A DNA stretch of 14,838 nucleotides from Clostridia bacterium (GTDB lineage Bacteria; Bacillota; DULZ01), in assembly GCA_012520135.1 (NCBI GenBank), contig JAAYOX010000236.1, positions 1 through 14,838 of the forward strand. The letters run 5' to 3'. Shown here piece by piece: positions 6,536 to 14,189 of the stretch (its first letter is position 1; each line of letters starts with the position of its first letter). Under the pieces are notes generated by a model. The model ran no database searches. It worked only from the letters and a program-made list of their open reading frames with translations, and was not told where the DNA came from. A program made the position numbers and the translations under genes.

Positions 6536-7357
6536 ATGGTAGTGGATTTACATACACATACAACGGCTTCCGATGGTACACTCAGGCCTAGAGAATTAGT
6601 GAGGTTAGCTAAAAAACAGAGGTTGAAAGGGCTGGCCATTACCGATCATGATACAGTTGACGGCATTCCTGAGGGGCTGGCCAGTGGTCGGGAGTACAAA
6701 ATAGAAGTACTGCCCGGATTAGAATTGAGTACTTCCTTCGGCGGTCATGAGGTACATATCCTGGGCTACTTGATTAATTGGGAAACTGATAGCTTGAAGG
6801 CAGCTTTAGCTGAGATGACACAACAAAGGCTTGCCAGAGCCAAGAAGATGTTGTCTCGCTTGTCTGAACTGGGCTTTTCCCTGGATTTCAGCGAGATACA
6901 GCGGATTGCAGGTGAAGGTGTTATTGGGCGTCCTCATCTAGCCACCGCCATGGTACAACAGGGATATGTCAGTGATGTGCGGGAGGCTTTTGCCAGCTTT
7001 CTGGGGAAAGGTGCTCCGGCCTATGTGGCCAGAGAGAAATTGTCCCTTAAAGAAGCAATTCAGTTATTAAAAGAGGCTAAGGGGATCCCCGTTTTGGCCC
7101 ATCCGGGTTTAATCGGTGATCCAAGTATTATTGAATCCATCATTGAAATGGGTTTAATGGGCATAGAAGTCTTTTATCCGGAGCACTCCATAGCCCAACG
7201 GCACTACTTTCTGGATTTATGCCAGCTTCATGGCCTAATTGCTACAGGAGGCTCTGATTTTCACGGTCCAATTCGGACTGTTAATTTGGGGACTTGTGGA
7301 GTAAGCCCGGAGGTAGTAAAACAATTAAGAAGAAAACAGGAGGAGTATTATGGCTAA
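6536..7357 (+). CDS. PHP-domain phosphoesterase (RnaAM/TrpH/YciV type)
   Basis: This is a polymerase-and-histidinol-phosphatase (PHP) domain hydrolase of the YciV/TrpH group. Characterised relatives remove a phosphate from 3',5'-nucleoside bisphosphates (pAp) or degrade short RNA from the 5' end. The 273 residues carry the full metal-site set: DLHTHTTASDG (H6, H8, D13), TDHD (H38), GLELS (E63), HEVHILGY (H74), GRPHLA (H134), LAHPG (H189) and GSDFHG (D241, H243). The ATG follows AGGAG at a normal distance. The gene overlaps the following aminotransferase by eight bases, so the two are translationally coupled, though the functional link is not evident. The RNA or nucleotide substrate is inferred from the family. 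Confidence 0.9.
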   Translation: MVVDLHTHTTASDGTLRPRELVRLAKKQRLKGLAITDHDTVDGIPEGLASGREYKIEVLPGLELSTSFGGHEVHILGYLINWETDSLKAALAEMTQQRLARAKKMLSRLSELGFSLDFSEIQRIAGEGVIGRPHLATAMVQQGYVSDVREAFASFLGKGAPAYVAREKLSLKEAIQLLKEAKGIPVLAHPGLIGDPSIIESIIEMGLMGIEVFYPEHSIAQRHYFLDLCQLHGLIATGGSDFHGPIRTVNLGTCGVSPEVVKQLRRKQEEYYG

Positions 7358-8528
7358 GACGGCGGAACGATTGCAACAGTTAGGTTCAGGCATATTTTCA
7401 GAGTTAGATGAGCTTCGCAAGCAAAAGGAGCAAGAAGGTATCAAAACAATCAATCTTAGCATCGGCAGTCCTGATTTAGCTCCTGCTGATCATATTAAAA
7501 AAGCCCTCCAAGCGGAAGTAGATAGCTCTGAGAATTACGGTTATCCTTTAACTAATGGAATGCCGGAATTCAGAGAGGCAGTAGCCGAGTGGTATGAAAA
7601 AAGATTTCAGGTTCCTTTAAACCCAAAAACCGAAGTGTTGCCGGTGATGGGATCCCAGGACGGTTTGGGTCATTTGGGATTGGCTTACCTGAATCCCGGA
7701 GATATTGCTTTAGTACCTGATCCCGGATATCCCGTTTATACTGCCAGTGTTCTTTTAGCCAACGGCGTGAAATATCCTTTGCCCCTAACGGCAGACAACA
7801 AGTTTCTGCCTGATCTGAAGGCTATTCCCAAGGAAATTGCTCAAAAAGCCAAACTTATGTTCTTAAATTACCCTAATAACCCGGTGGCGGCCGTTGCCGA
7901 CATGGAGTTTTTTGCCGAAGCAGTAGCCTTTGCCAAAGAAAATCATATTGTGCTATGTCACGATTTGGCTTATTCCGAATTGGCCTATGACGGCTATCGT
8001 CCTCCCAGTATCCTGGAAGTGCCCGGTGCAAAAGATGTGGCGATTGAATTTCATTCCTTCTCTAAGACTTTTTGCATGGCAGGTTGTAGGCTGGGCTTTG
8101 TGGTAGGCAATCAGGAGATTATTGCAGGGTTGACCATAGTAAAATCTAATATCGATTTTGGTGTTTACAAGCCAATTCAGAAAGCAGGAATTGCTGCCCT
8201 TACCGGACCCGACGATTGGGTAAGGGAAAATGCTGCTATTTACCAGCACCGGCGGGATATCCTGGTAGATGGCCTTAATTCCCTGGGTTGGCAGGTTGAA
8301 AAACCCAAGGCTTCTATGTTTGTTTGGGCACCATTACCCTGGGGTTACCAATCCTCCCGGGAATTCGCCCTTGACCTATTGGATAAAGCCGGTGTCGTAG
8401 TAGTTCCAGGCATTGCTTTTGGGGAACAGGGTGATGGATACGTTAGGATGGCCTTGGTAGGGGAAGATCGTCTTTTGGAAGAAGCCGTAGAGAGAATTGG
8501 GAAAGCCTTTGCTTCATATATCTCTTAA
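7350..8528 (+). CDS. PLP-dependent aminotransferase, class I/II (LL-diaminopimelate aminotransferase-like)
   Basis: A fold-type I aminotransferase of 392 residues. Landmarks are SIGSPD (about 37-42), the YPLTNGMPEFR substrate-loop region (65-75), NYPNNP (173-178), D205 and Y208 that contact PLP, the PLP-binding lysine K239 in SFSKTF, and the carboxylate-binding arginine R366 in YVRMAL. The overall look, with HDLAYSELAYDGYRPPS and SFSKTFCMAGCRLGF, is that of the LL-diaminopimelate aminotransferase/YugH group. Without other lysine-pathway genes beside it, general aspartate or alanine transamination is equally possible. The ATG follows AGGAGG and lies inside the end of the PHP gene. The stop is followed by a hairpin-bearing gap. 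Confidence 0.9.
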   Translation: MAKTAERLQQLGSGIFSELDELRKQKEQEGIKTINLSIGSPDLAPADHIKKALQAEVDSSENYGYPLTNGMPEFREAVAEWYEKRFQVPLNPKTEVLPVMGSQDGLGHLGLAYLNPGDIALVPDPGYPVYTASVLLANGVKYPLPLTADNKFLPDLKAIPKEIAQKAKLMFLNYPNNPVAAVADMEFFAEAVAFAKENHIVLCHDLAYSELAYDGYRPPSILEVPGAKDVAIEFHSFSKTFCMAGCRLGFVVGNQEIIAGLTIVKSNIDFGVYKPIQKAGIAALTGPDDWVRENAAIYQHRRDILVDGLNSLGWQVEKPKASMFVWAPLPWGYQSSREFALDLLDKAGVVVVPGIAFGEQGDGYVRMALVGEDRLLEEAVERIGKAFASYIS

Positions 8529-8545
8529 AGTGCTAGACTCCTGCA

Positions 8546-8581
8546 CCCGGACGTATACTGTAACAGTGGTGTTTGTCCGGG
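8546..8581 (+). promoter_or_regulatory. Hairpin overlapping the ribosome site of the small coiled-coil gene
   Basis: CCCGGAC (8546-8552) pairs perfectly with GTCCGGG (8575-8581). A smaller ACTG-TAA-CAGT hairpin (8557-8567) is nested inside. The 3' arm contributes the first three bases of the GGGAGGGG ribosome site (8579-8586), ten bases before the ATG at 8591. No T-run follows, so it is more likely a translation or mRNA-stability element, or a palindromic protein-binding site, than a terminator. Confidence 0.5.
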
Positions 8582-8590
8582 AGGGGATAG

Positions 8591-8848
8591 ATGATGAACA
8601 ATCCGGAATTGGAAGTCCTGTTAACCAGAATTAAAGAACTTGAGGATAAGCTGGCGCAATTAAGAGTCAGTCGTCGTGTTTTGTTATCCTTGTTGGAGAA
8701 AGTGGAGCATGAAAAGCAACAGCAGATTCGCAAATTGGAAAAAGAGAATAGATTACTCCAGCTAAAAAATGCCCGGTTAGCTCGGATTGCTTTAAACAAT
8801 CACGGGCAATTGACTTTAGTGGAAGGCCATGAAAAGGTCAAGTCCTGA
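8591..8848 (+). CDS. Small coiled-coil protein of unknown function
   Basis: This 85-residue protein is almost entirely a charged coiled coil from about residue 5 to 68, with leucines at heptad spacing (LEVLLTRIKELEDKLAQL, then LLSLLEKVEHEKQQQIRKLEKENRLLQL). It has a short non-helical tail (HGQLTLVEGHEKVKS). There is no membrane segment, so it is not an obvious DivIC/FtsB relative, and I do not recognise the family. ATG 8591 or the adjacent ATG 8594 could start it; both follow a strong GGGAGGGG. It lies between the aminotransferase and a tiny HTH-like gene and is flanked on both sides by RNA hairpins. A self-assembling or partner-binding scaffold role is only inference. Confidence 0.75.
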   Translation: MMNNPELEVLLTRIKELEDKLAQLRVSRRVLLSLLEKVEHEKQQQIRKLEKENRLLQLKNARLARIALNNHGQLTLVEGHEKVKS

Positions 8849-8857
8849 AACATACCC

Positions 8858-8895
8858 TGTCTCATCCTGGGACAAACTATGATTAGTCTTAGGAT
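8858..8895 (+). promoter_or_regulatory. Two mutually exclusive hairpins before the HTH-like gene
   Basis: Hairpin A pairs TGTCTC (8858-8863) with GGGACA (8869-8874). Hairpin B pairs ATCCTGGGAC (8864-8873) with GTCTTAGGAT (8886-8895), ten pairs including two G-U, with a 12-nt loop. They share 8869-8873 and cannot form together. Hairpin B ends one base before the AGGAGG ribosome site (8896-8901) of the gene at 8910. The arrangement could switch access to that site, or simply be a processed or stabilised mRNA joint. Confidence 0.45.
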
Positions 8896-8909
8896 AGGAG
8901 GCGGTTCTT

Positions 8910-9134
8910 ATGTGGGATAAATATGGCTCAAGAGTTCCTTGGAGTTTGGATTTGAGTCTGAAAGACAAAGCCGATGAAGTGGGCGTTGATTTCGATGTTT
9001 TTATTGAACAATTGTCATTAAACCGTAGTGATACTGAAATAGCGGATGAATTGGCAGTACCGGAAAAGGTAGTGCAACATCTAAGGCAGCATTTTAACCG
9101 TTTTGGCATTCACTCTATAGTAGGACAAGACTAG
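8910..9134 (+). CDS. Small HTH-like protein
   Basis: A 74-residue protein with a plausible helix-turn-helix in its second half: SDTEIADELAVPEKVVQHLRQ (about 40-60) has the spacing of a sigma-region-4 or LuxR-like HTH, with the turn around LAVPEK. The first half (MWDKYGSRVPWSLDLSLKDK) and the acidic middle do not match a family I know. AGGAGG lies eight bases before the ATG. It is probably expressed with the coiled-coil gene 61 bases upstream, and a hairpin with a GTAA loop follows its stop. It could be a small DNA-binding regulator; its target is unknown. With no wing, sensor or dimerisation domain visible, it may act with a partner. Confidence 0.75.
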   Translation: MWDKYGSRVPWSLDLSLKDKADEVGVDFDVFIEQLSLNRSDTEIADELAVPEKVVQHLRQHFNRFGIHSIVGQD

Positions 9135-9139
9135 GTGAG

Positions 9140-9155
9140 GGCGGGGTAACCTGCC
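9140..9155 (+). terminator. Tetraloop hairpin after the HTH-like gene (weak terminator)
   Basis: GGCGGG (9140-9145) pairs with CCTGCC (9150-9155), one pair being G-U, around a GTAA loop of the stable GNRA class. TTCTGTTG follows, a poor U-tract. It may attenuate transcription into fxsA or protect the upstream mRNA 3' end. Confidence 0.4.
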
Positions 9156-9180
9156 TTCTGTTGTATGGGGGTGAATTGAG

Positions 9181-9570
9181 CTGGGATATCTTTTGTTAGC
9201 ATTGATTGTGATGCCCTTAGTGGAGTTAGCGGTGCTGATTAAACTGGGTCAACACATTGGAGCAGGAACTACGATTCTATTAGTGATTCTGACAGGTATT
9301 GCCGGTGCTTATCTGGCCAAATACCAAGGACTTAAAGTCCTGTGGGAAATGCGGGATTTGGTAGCCCGAGGTATTTTGCCCGGGTTGAAGATCGTGGAAG
9401 GTGTACTGGTCTTAATCGGAGCCATTTTGTTGTTAGCCCCGGGTCTAATTACCGATGTAGTTGGTTTTCTGTTTTTGTTGCCGGTTACAAGACAATTTTT
9501 TGTCCAACTGGCCATGAAATTCTTGGAAGGATATATCAGATCGGGACGATTTAGAATCTACAAATTTTAA
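9181..9570 (+). CDS. fxsA: FxsA family membrane protein
   Basis: A small multi-span membrane protein of the FxsA (suppressor of F exclusion) family, whose molecular role is unknown. Family signatures are MPLVELAVLIKLG near the N-terminus, TGIAGAYLAKYQGLK, and LLLAPGLITDVVGFLFLLPVTR in the last hydrophobic segment. Hydrophobic stretches lie at about 3-22, 29-45 and 70-100. The start is debatable. TTG 9193 has no ribosome site at a usable distance, whereas CTG 9181 lies eight bases after GGGGGTG (9166-9172). CTG 9181 also adds GYLL, placing the conserved glutamate near residue 15 as I recall for relatives. I therefore use the rare CTG start (129 residues); from TTG 9193 the protein would have 125. 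Confidence 0.85.
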   Translation: MGYLLLALIVMPLVELAVLIKLGQHIGAGTTILLVILTGIAGAYLAKYQGLKVLWEMRDLVARGILPGLKIVEGVLVLIGAILLLAPGLITDVVGFLFLLPVTRQFFVQLAMKFLEGYIRSGRFRIYKF

Positions 9571-9572
9571 GG

Positions 9573-9601
9573 TGGTTCTCTGTAATTCACTATGATATAA
9601 T
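9573..9601 (+). promoter_or_regulatory. guaB promoter (extended -10)
   Basis: TGATATAAT (9593-9601) is a perfect extended -10 element (TGn plus TATAAT). A -35 at 9573-9578 (TGGTTC, 17-bp spacing) is weak, which is common with extended -10 promoters. It gives guaB a start independent of fxsA. Confidence 0.6.
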
Positions 9602-9637
9602 GATGGGAAAACTTAGACCATTAGGAAGGAGTTTCAG

Positions 9638-11095
9638 ATGATGACTACCGATAAATTTGCCAAAGAAGGTCTGACCTTTGATGATGTGCTGTTGATACCA
9701 TCGGCTTCTTCAATATTACCCAAAGATGTTGATATTTCTTCCTTCCTCACGCCCAATATTAAGCTCAATATTCCTATTGTGAGTGCCGGGATGGATACAG
9801 TTACAGAATCCCGCCTGGCCATCGCCATGGCCCGGGAAGGGGGCATTGGTGTTATTCATAAAAACATGTCTATTGAGAGACAAGCATTGGAAGTAGACCG
9901 GGTAAAAAGGTCAGAACACGGCATTATTACCGATCCTTTTTACTTAAGCCCATCCCATCTGATTACCGATGCACTGGCTATTATGGAGAGATACCGCATT
10001 TCCGGAGTGCCTATTACCGTTGAGGGAAAACTGGTGGGGATACTCACCAACAGGGACTTGCGGTTTGAAACAGACTATAACCGGCCCATTGAAGAAGTGA
10101 TGACGAAGGACAACCTGATTACCGCCCCTGAAGGGACAACCCTTGATGAAGCCAAAAAGATCCTACAAAAGCATAAAATCGAGAAATTGCCTATAGTAGA
10201 TAAGGATTACAATTTAAAAGGGTTGATAACGATTAAAGATATTGAAAAAGCCAGGCAGTACCCCAATTCTGCCAAAGACGATAAAGGCCGGTTGCGGGTG
10301 GCGGCTGCCCTCGGCGTTACAAATGACACCATGGAGAGAGCAGAAGCCTTGATCAAAGCAGGTGTAGACGCCATTGTGGTGGATACTGCTCATGGTCATT
10401 CTGCCGGTGTGCTTCAAACAGTTAGAGAGTTGAGAACAGCTTTTCCCAATCTCAACATTATTGCCGGCAATGTGGCTACCGCCGAAGGAACCCTGGCCTT
10501 GATTGAAGCGGGAGCTGATGCAGTCAAGGTAGGCGTTGGACCCGGTTCCATCTGTACCACCCGGGTAATCGCCGGGATTGGTGTTCCTCAGATCACGGCT
10601 ATTTACGATGCTTATCAGGTTGCCCGCAAAAAGGGTATTCCGATTATTGGCGACGGTGGTATCAAGTATTCCGGGGATATTGCCAAAGCCATTGCCGCAG
10701 GGGCAAGTACCGTCATGGTGGGCAGCCTGCTGGCAGGAACAGAAGAGAGTCCCGGTGAAACGGAAATATATCAAGGAAGGACCTACAAAGTTTACCGGGG
10801 AATGGGTTCTTTGGCAGCCATGAAAGAAGGAAGCAAAGACCGTTACTTCCAAAGTGATGCCGCTAAATTAGTGCCGGAAGGAATAGAGGGAAGAGTACCT
10901 TATCGGGGACCGTTAAGCGATACTATTTTCCAGTTGGTAGGCGGTTTAAGAGCAGGTATGGGGTACTGCGGTACAGCTAATATCGCCGCTTTACAGGAGG
11001 AAAGCCGGTTTGTTCGTATTTCCGCGGCCGGTTTAACCGAAAGCCACCCGCATGACGTGTCCATTACCAAAGAAGCACCGAACTATCATCTATAG
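9638..11095 (+). CDS. guaB: IMP dehydrogenase
   Basis: GuaB oxidises IMP to XMP with NAD+, the committed step towards GMP. The 485 residues form a TIM barrel interrupted by a tandem CBS pair (about 94-205), which usually binds purine nucleotides for regulation. Visible sites are SAGMDTVTES (49-58), the catalytic cysteine C306 in GPGSICTTR, GDGG (338-341), the flap region YRGMGS (386-391) and the C-terminal SHPHDV. The ATG (9638 or 9641) follows AAGGAG at good spacing. An extended -10 promoter precedes it, and the HAD gene begins only 14 bases after its stop, suggesting a common transcript. Confidence 0.99.
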   Translation: MMTTDKFAKEGLTFDDVLLIPSASSILPKDVDISSFLTPNIKLNIPIVSAGMDTVTESRLAIAMAREGGIGVIHKNMSIERQALEVDRVKRSEHGIITDPFYLSPSHLITDALAIMERYRISGVPITVEGKLVGILTNRDLRFETDYNRPIEEVMTKDNLITAPEGTTLDEAKKILQKHKIEKLPIVDKDYNLKGLITIKDIEKARQYPNSAKDDKGRLRVAAALGVTNDTMERAEALIKAGVDAIVVDTAHGHSAGVLQTVRELRTAFPNLNIIAGNVATAEGTLALIEAGADAVKVGVGPGSICTTRVIAGIGVPQITAIYDAYQVARKKGIPIIGDGGIKYSGDIAKAIAAGASTVMVGSLLAGTEESPGETEIYQGRTYKVYRGMGSLAAMKEGSKDRYFQSDAAKLVPEGIEGRVPYRGPLSDTIFQLVGGLRAGMGYCGTANIAALQEESRFVRISAAGLTESHPHDVSITKEAPNYHL

Positions 11096-11109
11096 AACGG
11101 GGGAGGGTA

Positions 11110-11817
11110 TTGATTAAAGCTGTTTTATTTGATTTAGACGGGACATTGCTGCCCATGGATACGGATCTGTTCTTACAGGAGTACTTGAAACTTTTGTCCC
11201 AAACTACGGCACCATATATTGAGCCTGAGCACTTTGTGTCGGAATTGATGGCTGCCACCTTTAAGATGATCGCTAATCGAGAACCGGATAAAACCAATGA
11301 AGCTGTCTTTATTCATGAGTTCTTTTCGGCTACTGGTTTGGATCCGGCAATCATGATGCCGGTGTTTGAAAAGTTCTATCAGACGGATTTTTGCCGGTTG
11401 GCTGAGTTTTTCAACCCTGATCCCTTGGTGCCTACCATCATAGAATCAACCATGGGGAAATATAAGGTAGTAATCGCCACTAATCCGGTGTTCCCTGAGA
11501 TAGCTATCAAAGAACGCTTGCGCTGGCTGGGTATTGATAGTTTTGCCTTTGCCTTGATTACCGCCTATGAAAATATGCACTTCTGCAAGCCCCATGTGGA
11601 GTATTATTTGGAAATCGCGGAAAAAATCGAGGTCAAACCGGAGGAATGCCTGATGGTGGGCAATGATGTTGACGAGGACCTGGTGGCCGGAAAGATAGGG
11701 ATGCAGACTTTTCTGGTGGATACTTATTTGATTAACCGGACTAATAGAGACTATGTTACCAATTACCAAGGTAGTTTAAAGGATTTCTATACCTTTATTA
11801 CCGCTGAAGAAAAATAA
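11110..11817 (+). CDS. HAD-family hydrolase
   Basis: A haloacid-dehalogenase superfamily phosphatase of 235 residues. The four motifs are present: FDLDGTL (nucleophile D8, acid/base D10), IATNP (T124), the conserved lysine in FCKPH (K160) and GNDVDED (D186, D190). The helical cap between motifs I and II (about 15-105) places it in the C1-cap group (phosphoglycolate phosphatase-like). Its substrate cannot be told from sequence. It starts at TTG 11110, close behind GGGAGGG with only three to four bases between; ATT 11113 would be better spaced but is a rarer start. It lies between guaB and the MoxR gene with short gaps, so it could serve nucleotide housekeeping or the MoxR/VWA module. Confidence 0.9.
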   Translation: MIKAVLFDLDGTLLPMDTDLFLQEYLKLLSQTTAPYIEPEHFVSELMAATFKMIANREPDKTNEAVFIHEFFSATGLDPAIMMPVFEKFYQTDFCRLAEFFNPDPLVPTIIESTMGKYKVVIATNPVFPEIAIKERLRWLGIDSFAFALITAYENMHFCKPHVEYYLEIAEKIEVKPEECLMVGNDVDEDLVAGKIGMQTFLVDTYLINRTNRDYVTNYQGSLKDFYTFITAEEK

Positions 11818-11841
11818 TTTTAAGTAAAGAGGATTGAAAGT

Positions 11842-12717
11842 ATGTTCCAATCAATTGATGATTTAATGGCCCGGCTGGAGGAAGCAAATTACTTCCTGGA
11901 TAGAGATGCCGCCACGGTTATCTACCTGGCCTGGCAAATGAAGAGGCCCCTGCTGGTTGAGGGGCCGGCGGGTGTAGGTAAAACGGAATTGGCCAAAACT
12001 TTGGCCCAGGTCTCTCAAAGAGAGTTGATCAGGCTTCAGTGTTATGAAGGTTTAGATGAAAGCAAGGCTTTATACGAATGGGATTATCAAAAACAACTCC
12101 TGTGGATTCAGGCTAATATGCAGGGTAATTTAGACTGGGCCGCTGCCAAAACCGCAATTTACGGCGAAGAGTTTCTCTTGGCAAGACCTTTGTTAAAGGC
12201 GTTGCTGGCCCCCAAAGAAACTGTGTTGTTGATTGATGAATTGGACAAAAGTGAAGAAGAGTTTGAGAGTTTTCTATTGGAGACTTTGTCCGAGTACCAA
12301 GTTACTATTCCGGAATACGGTACCGTGGCAGCCGTCAGTATTCCGGTGATCATTATCACCAGTAACAATGCCAGGGAGTTCTCCGAAGCATTGAGACGAC
12401 GGTGTTTTCATCTCTATTTGGATTTTCCCGGTCCGGAGCGGGAATTGAGTATTCTCCGTCGAAAACTGCCGGAGCTGGAAGAAAGGCTGGGAAGAGAAGT
12501 AATCAGTTTTGTCCAGTTACTGAGAAAACAGAATCTTAAGAAATCGCCCAGTATTGCGGAAACCCTGGATTGGGCCAAGGCTTTAGTAGGTCTCAAAACC
12601 AAAAGCCTTGACCGGAATCTGGTTCAAAATACCATGGCCCTGTTGTTAAAGTACCGGGAAGATTATCAAACGATAACCAAGAAACTGGATCAGCTGCTGG
12701 TGTCAGGTGTTGGTTAA
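11842..12717 (+). CDS. MoxR-family AAA+ ATPase (CoxD-like)
   Basis: A 291-residue AAA+ ATPase of the MoxR group, which acts as a chaperone in the assembly or metal-cofactor loading of enzymes, usually with a VWA partner. It has Walker A GPAGVGKTE (41-49), Walker B VLLIDELDK (128-136), a sensor-1 asparagine region ITSNNARE (172-179) and an arginine-finger-like LRRRCF (184-189). The C-terminal lid is helical. The ATG follows an AGAGG site, and the stop is immediately followed, with no spacer, by the ATG of the CoxE-like gene, so the two proteins are almost certainly made together. It resembles the CoxD protein of aerobic CO dehydrogenase clusters, but no such enzyme is encoded here. Confidence 0.92.
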   Translation: MFQSIDDLMARLEEANYFLDRDAATVIYLAWQMKRPLLVEGPAGVGKTELAKTLAQVSQRELIRLQCYEGLDESKALYEWDYQKQLLWIQANMQGNLDWAAAKTAIYGEEFLLARPLLKALLAPKETVLLIDELDKSEEEFESFLLETLSEYQVTIPEYGTVAAVSIPVIIITSNNAREFSEALRRRCFHLYLDFPGPERELSILRRKLPELEERLGREVISFVQLLRKQNLKKSPSIAETLDWAKALVGLKTKSLDRNLVQNTMALLLKYREDYQTITKKLDQLLVSGVG

Positions 12718-14082
12718 ATGCTTGAAAAGCTAGTCTTATTTACTCACAATTTGCGCAAAGCCGGGTTTTCCGTTAGCCTCAATCAAGTAACAACGGCGAT
12801 GGAAGCTCTCAGTTTGGTGGATTTAGATGCCCAAACTTTCAAAGTGATCCTTAGAGCCGTTTTTGCTAAAACCCACCAGGAGATCCAGGTTTTTGAGAAG
12901 GTTTTTTCCCTTTATTTTGGAGCTGAACCCGAAGTTAAAAATACCGTAGAATGGGCTTCTGTTGACGAGATTGGGCTAAAGCTCAGAGCCGGAGGTTGCG
13001 ATGGTAAAGGTGTCGGCAGAAGCGGTATTGGAGGTTCTCAGGGAAATTTTTTGGTTTCCATTTTAGATGAAGCCCAGGCAACGGCCTTGGCCAAAAGTTT
13101 AGTATCATCATTAGAATGGGATAATACCTGTCCACGGCCGGTAGGGGCCTACTGGGAACAGCTTAAACGGGATTTAGACTGGCACATGTTAAAGTATCAA
13201 GTAGAGGAAAAACTGGATTTAACAGAAAACGAACGCCTGTTTATATTGGAGAAAATGGAGGCTTTTGCTTCTCTAGTTGAACATTATCTTTATCAGGAAC
13301 TTGCCGCCAGGGAGGGACAAGCCGGAGTTTCCAGGATCCTGGAAGAGTTAAACTATGAACAACAGGATTTTCGGCAGCTAAACGAAGCCGGGCTGGAGAT
13401 AATTGAACAGCAGGTCAAGAAACTGGGAAGGAAACTGGCATCTCGCAAGGGATATCGCTACGCCCCGTCTACCCAGGGAAGAATCGATGTAAAAAGGACT
13501 TTAAAGGGGGCTGTACTCCGGGGTGGAGTTCCTGCCAAATTAAAAAGAAAGAAACGTCGTATTGAGAGGCCGGAACTGCTGGTGTTATGTGATATTTCCA
13601 ACTCAATGAGTCAATATACCCAGTTTTTGCTGCTATTGGTCTGGACCCTGCAAACTAAGCATAAGAGAATCAGAAGTTTTGTTTTTGTAGACCGGTTGGC
13701 GGAAGTGACTCACTTATTGCAGGGACGGGAAGCTTTGGAGGGATTGCGATTTATCGGTATTCATGCTCCCTGCTCCGCTACCGGCTTTACCGACTATGGC
13801 CGGGTATTCAGGGATTTTGCCGAAGGATATTTGCAGGATTTACATGGTAAAATGAAACTCCTTATATTAGGGGACGGAAAAAACAACTGGAGGGATCCTC
13901 AAGTGGATGCCTTTAAAGCAATTGCAGGTGGAGTGGGTGGAGTCTTCTGGTTAAATCCCCGACCCCAGACTACCTGGTACGAGAATGACAGCGTTCTAGG
14001 TTTATACCGGCCTTACTGCAAAGGCATTTATAAATGCAGCAATCTGGCTGAATTAAAACGAGTTTCCTCGCTGATCGTCTAG
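12718..14082 (+). CDS. CoxE-like VWA-domain protein
   Basis: A von Willebrand factor A protein of the CoxE family (454 residues), the usual partner of CoxD/MoxR ATPases. The N-terminal half is helical. A glycine-rich patch occurs at about 92-109 (GGCDGKGVGRSGIGGSQG). A strongly basic segment (265-284) precedes the VWA domain. The metal-ion-dependent adhesion site is intact: DISNSMS (D292, S294, S296), a threonine in TGFTDYG (T358) and LGDGKNN (D386). The C-terminus has the family's WLNPRP and SVLGLYRPYC segments (411-434). It begins directly after the MoxR stop codon. The pair probably remodels a metalloenzyme encoded elsewhere. Confidence 0.93.
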   Translation: MLEKLVLFTHNLRKAGFSVSLNQVTTAMEALSLVDLDAQTFKVILRAVFAKTHQEIQVFEKVFSLYFGAEPEVKNTVEWASVDEIGLKLRAGGCDGKGVGRSGIGGSQGNFLVSILDEAQATALAKSLVSSLEWDNTCPRPVGAYWEQLKRDLDWHMLKYQVEEKLDLTENERLFILEKMEAFASLVEHYLYQELAAREGQAGVSRILEELNYEQQDFRQLNEAGLEIIEQQVKKLGRKLASRKGYRYAPSTQGRIDVKRTLKGAVLRGGVPAKLKRKKRRIERPELLVLCDISNSMSQYTQFLLLLVWTLQTKHKRIRSFVFVDRLAEVTHLLQGREALEGLRFIGIHAPCSATGFTDYGRVFRDFAEGYLQDLHGKMKLLILGDGKNNWRDPQVDAFKAIAGGVGGVFWLNPRPQTTWYENDSVLGLYRPYCKGIYKCSNLAELKRVSSLIV

Positions 14083-14112
14083 CTAAAACTGGAATGATTT
14101 CTATTAATATCT

Positions 14113-14140
14113 TTGAAGGAAAACGGTTTCTCCCTATAGA
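14113..14140 (+). promoter_or_regulatory. Possible promoter of the Nudix gene
   Basis: TTGAAG (14113-14118) and TATAGA (14135-14140) are 16 bp apart, each matching four of six consensus positions. It lies in the 107-base gap between the CoxE-like gene and the Nudix start at 14190. Confidence 0.3.
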
Positions 14141-14189
14141 ACTATGGAGATTAAGAAAGCCTAACCAAAAAATTCAGGGGGTGCTTATT

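Noticed and set aside
10214..10852. Long open frame on the - strand (212 codons) across guaB
   Set aside because: It lies entirely inside the unmistakable guaB gene, its translation has no recognisable domain, and no suitable promoter or ribosome site is evident. It is a shadow frame.
14094..14189. Extended N-terminus of the Nudix gene from ATG 14094
   Set aside because: There is no ribosome site before 14094, the extra 32 residues do not resemble a Nudix N-terminus, and CAGGGGG lies correctly before ATG 14190.
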